From positions 1,860,001 to 1,924,000 of the forward strand of contig NZ_JBHUGF010000010.1 of assembly GCF_042681745.1 (NCBI RefSeq): a stretch of 64,000 nt of DNA. Reading direction: 5' to 3'. Made by a program: the position numbers and the translations under genes. The stretch comes from Saccharibacillus nicotianae. Its GTDB lineage: Bacteria; Bacillota; Bacilli; Paenibacillales; Paenibacillaceae. Under the pieces are notes generated by a model. The model was not told the origin of the DNA. It did no database searches and saw only the letters and a list, made by a program, of their open reading frames with translations. How positions within the stretch are numbered: the stretch's first letter is position 1; each line of letters starts with the position of its first letter. Shown here piece by piece: positions 62,402 through 64,000 of the stretch.

Positions 62402-62755
62402 ATGGATACATCAATGCTTTGTCCTCGATTCGAAAAGGGGATGCAGATTTTAAGTAAACGTTGGAATGGCTTAATTATTTATCAACTGATGGGTGGTCCT
62501 CAACGCTTTTGCTCTATTCAATCGTCACTCCCGGTAAGCGGTCGTCTTTTGTCTGAACGCCTGAAGGATCTAGAGCATGAAGGAATGGTTGTTCGCCATG
62601 TATACCCTGAGACGCCAGTACGGATTGAATATGAATTAACTCAAAAAGGATTGGCATTAGAATCTGTTATACGCGGTATTCAGGATTGGTCTCAATCATG
62701 GGTAGAACCAGAAGCAATGGTTTTAGAAGCCGAGTATGCTCAAACTGCTAAATAA
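62402..62755 (+). CDS. HxlR-family redox regulator, YodB-like
   Basis: This 117-residue winged-helix repressor is close to Bacillus YodB: MLCPRFEKGMQILSKRWNGLIIYQLMGGPQRF, SGRLLSERLKDLEHEGMVVRHVYPETPVRIEYELTQKG. The single N-terminal Cys (residue 7) corresponds to the quinone/diamide-sensing Cys6 of YodB, which controls nitro- and azoreductases. ATG follows GAGGTG. A TATAAT at 62371 precedes it. No target gene is adjacent; the Old Yellow Enzyme at 39 kb is one candidate. Confidence 0.88.
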   Translation: MDTSMLCPRFEKGMQILSKRWNGLIIYQLMGGPQRFCSIQSSLPVSGRLLSERLKDLEHEGMVVRHVYPETPVRIEYELTQKGLALESVIRGIQDWSQSWVEPEAMVLEAEYAQTAK

Positions 62756-62776
62756 ACAACCATGATAACGATAAAA

Positions 62777-62813
62777 AACATCCGCCTCCCTTGAGGAGAA
62801 CGGATGTTTTTTT
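62777..62813 (+). terminator. Terminator of the YodB-like gene
   Basis: AACATCCG/CGGATGTT with inner CTCC/GGAG pairing and a run of seven T. Confidence 0.85.
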
Positions 62814-62924
62814 GTGTAATATCATCTTATACTATATACATCATCAAATCTCAATGATTATCTACTGAAGATAAACGTTCTCTTTACAATCAAAGATTAG
62901 CACTATACATCATATACAGTCATA

Positions 62925-63068
62925 TTAGCTGATATACTGTTTTTTTCTGCCTGCTTCTTGCTTTTCTGCACTCCGAATACGAATAACAAATAAGCGTAAT
63001 AAATTGGTACGAGTATGCTCATCGGCTTCACGATTTAATTTACGGAGTATAAAACGATCTATTGACAT
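62925..63068 (-). CDS. Small basic protein, 47 residues
   Basis: ATG 63068 lies about ten bases after AAGGAGTT. The peptide begins MSIDRFILRKLNREADEHTR and continues TNLLRLFVIRIRSAEK; it is strongly basic, and one amphipathic helix is likely. No family recognised. The ribosome site and the coding-like composition support it, but the call is tentative. Confidence 0.5.
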   Translation of the reverse strand: MSIDRFILRKLNREADEHTRTNLLRLFVIRIRSAEKQEAGRKKQYIS

Positions 63069-63242
63069 GCCTGCTCAACTCCTTCTCAATTCGCCAGAAG
63101 CATCGTTACCAATTACAGAGGCTATAATAAGATTATGGTAAATCTTCCGGTAAGAATTAATAACCGCATTTTATATTTTTCAAACTACGTTTATCATTTT
63201 TTTAAACGAAATATATCTATTCTTTGTCATATCATAAGTGAA

Positions 63243-63284
63243 AAAACTGCTTTACGATTCTTTAAGAATCGCAAAGCAGTTTTG
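63243..63284 (-). terminator. Aldehyde dehydrogenase terminator
   Basis: AAACTGCTTT and AAAGCAGTTT with inner CGATTCTT/AAGAATCG pairing, T-run on the minus strand. Confidence 0.85.
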
Positions 63285-63346
63285 CTAATAGTATAAGTTT
63301 TTTTTAATTTTATCTTACAGAACTATCTTCTATATATCACTTTGTA

Positions 63347-64000
63347 TTAAATATTAGGAAATTCGCGGTACTGATGTTGAATACTAATCCAACGTGTACG
63401 CGTAAATTTCTCAATCGCCCATTCTCCGCCAAAGCGTCCTAGACCTGAAGATTTTTCGCCACCGAACATCACATGTGCTTCATCGTTGACAGGTTGATCG
63501 TTTACATGGATCATACCACTTTCTACTTCTTGAGCAACACGATAGCCACGTTCTAGATTGGATGTAAATACAGAACCACTTAATCCATATTCACTACTAT
63601 TCACAATGCGAATCGCATCTGCTTCGTCTTTCGCACGAATTAACAAGGCTACCGGCCCAAATAATTCATGTTGTGCTGCTGAATTTTCTGGAGATACTTC
63701 ACTCAGTACAGTTGGTTCAAGCACACTACCTTTACTTTTACCACCGTATAGCAGTTTAGCGCCTTCTTTTTGCGCATTTTCTATCACTTCAAGTAAACGA
63801 TCTACTTCTTTTTCATGAATCAATGGGCCGACTAATGTTTTGGCATCAGCAGGATCACCGAATTTGAGACCTTTTACAGTATTCGTAAATTTCTCTACAA
63901 ACGTATCATAGATAGAATGATCAATAACGATGCGGTTTAGTGCCATACAGATTTGTCCTTGATGGAAAAACTTCCCGTAGACTGCCGCTTCTACAGCTTT
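63347..64000 (-). CDS. Aldehyde dehydrogenase, C-terminal part (5' end outside window)
   Basis: The frame stays open to the window edge, so the internal ATG at 63946 is not the start. The visible 217 residues begin at the catalytic region (FFHQGQIC with the active-site Cys), then LVGPLIHEKEVDRLLEVI, LFGPVALLIRAKDEADAI, YGLSGSVFTSNLERGYRVAQEVESGMIHVND and FGGEKSSGLGRFGGEWAIEKFTRTRWI. It resembles the vanillin/benzaldehyde dehydrogenase branch (Bacillus YfmT-like). Substrate unproven. Confidence 0.9.
   Translation of the reverse strand, partial: KAVEAAVYGKFFHQGQICMALNRIVIDHSIYDTFVEKFTNTVKGLKFGDPADAKTLVGPLIHEKEVDRLLEVIENAQKEGAKLLYGGKSKGSVLEPTVLSEVSPENSAAQHELFGPVALLIRAKDEADAIRIVNSSEYGLSGSVFTSNLERGYRVAQEVESGMIHVNDQPVNDEAHVMFGGEKSSGLGRFGGEWAIEKFTRTRWISIQHQYREFPNI

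Noticed and set aside
1..64000. CRISPR array, prophage, insertion sequence, rRNA or tRNA genes
   Set aside because: No regularly spaced repeats, transposase or integrase-like proteins, or tRNA/rRNA signatures were seen on either strand.

Overview
The window looks like chromosomal DNA of a low-GC, soil- or plant-associated Firmicute, most likely Paenibacillaceae. This rests on Gram-positive families throughout (LytR-CpsA-Psr, LutABC, YflT-type stress protein, YodB-like HxlR regulator, a fatty-acid hydroxylase of the P450 BM3 type with its repressor), strong GGAGG ribosome sites, frequent TTG/GTG starts and many U-tailed terminators. I saw no rRNA, tRNA, CRISPR array, prophage or insertion sequence. 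The first gene and the last gene (an aldehyde dehydrogenase) are cut by the window edges.

Layout. 0.7-7.5 kb is a zinc-starvation block: a cysteine-poor ribosomal protein S14, a COG0523 zinc GTPase and a divergent five-gene peptide/nickel/opine-type ABC importer, each with a Zur-like operator. A fourth site precedes znuCBA at 42-44.7 kb. 7.9-11.8 kb holds an LCP cell-wall ligase, a TetR/MFS efflux pair with twin operators, and an SDR. 12.1-21.4 kb holds lutABC followed by rhaR-rhaB-rhaI and the bifunctional rhaEW, all on the minus strand; together they encode a route from L-rhamnose through L-lactaldehyde and L-lactate to pyruvate. 21.7-27.0 kb adds a ThuA/SDR/Gfo-Idh-MocA operon and a secreted pectinesterase. 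CcpA-type cre sites precede rhaEW, that operon and the pectinesterase, which suggests a glucose-repressed plant-polysaccharide programme.

27.2-41.7 kb contains a small conserved-looking ORF, catalase, a possible short structured RNA in front of a large TerD-like protein, an ATPase, a NiaP-like transporter with a SnoaL-like partner, a secreted lipase, a PHP phosphatase, an Old Yellow Enzyme and an efflux pump with its TetR regulator. 44.9-49.2 kb contains alkaline phosphatase, an aldose epimerase separated from a Gfo/Idh/MocA dehydrogenase by two tandem 76-bp repeats, and a close relative of the Bacillus replication terminator protein (RTP), suggesting that the window lies near the chromosome terminus. 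49.8-53.6 kb is a P450 BM3-type self-sufficient monooxygenase with a TetR repressor and a 20-bp palindromic operator. 53.8-64 kb holds an acyltransferase, small stress-type proteins with possible SigB promoters, helicase HrpB, a DUF1992 protein, an SDR, two unrecognised proteins, the YodB-like regulator and the partial aldehyde dehydrogenase.

The most interesting points are the Zur-controlled importer without visible opine-synthesis genes, the RTP homologue, the short RNA in front of the TerD-like gene, the 76-bp tandem element, and the terminator hairpin that is duplicated inside a neighbouring coding sequence. All family assignments come from reading the protein sequences; no database search was run.
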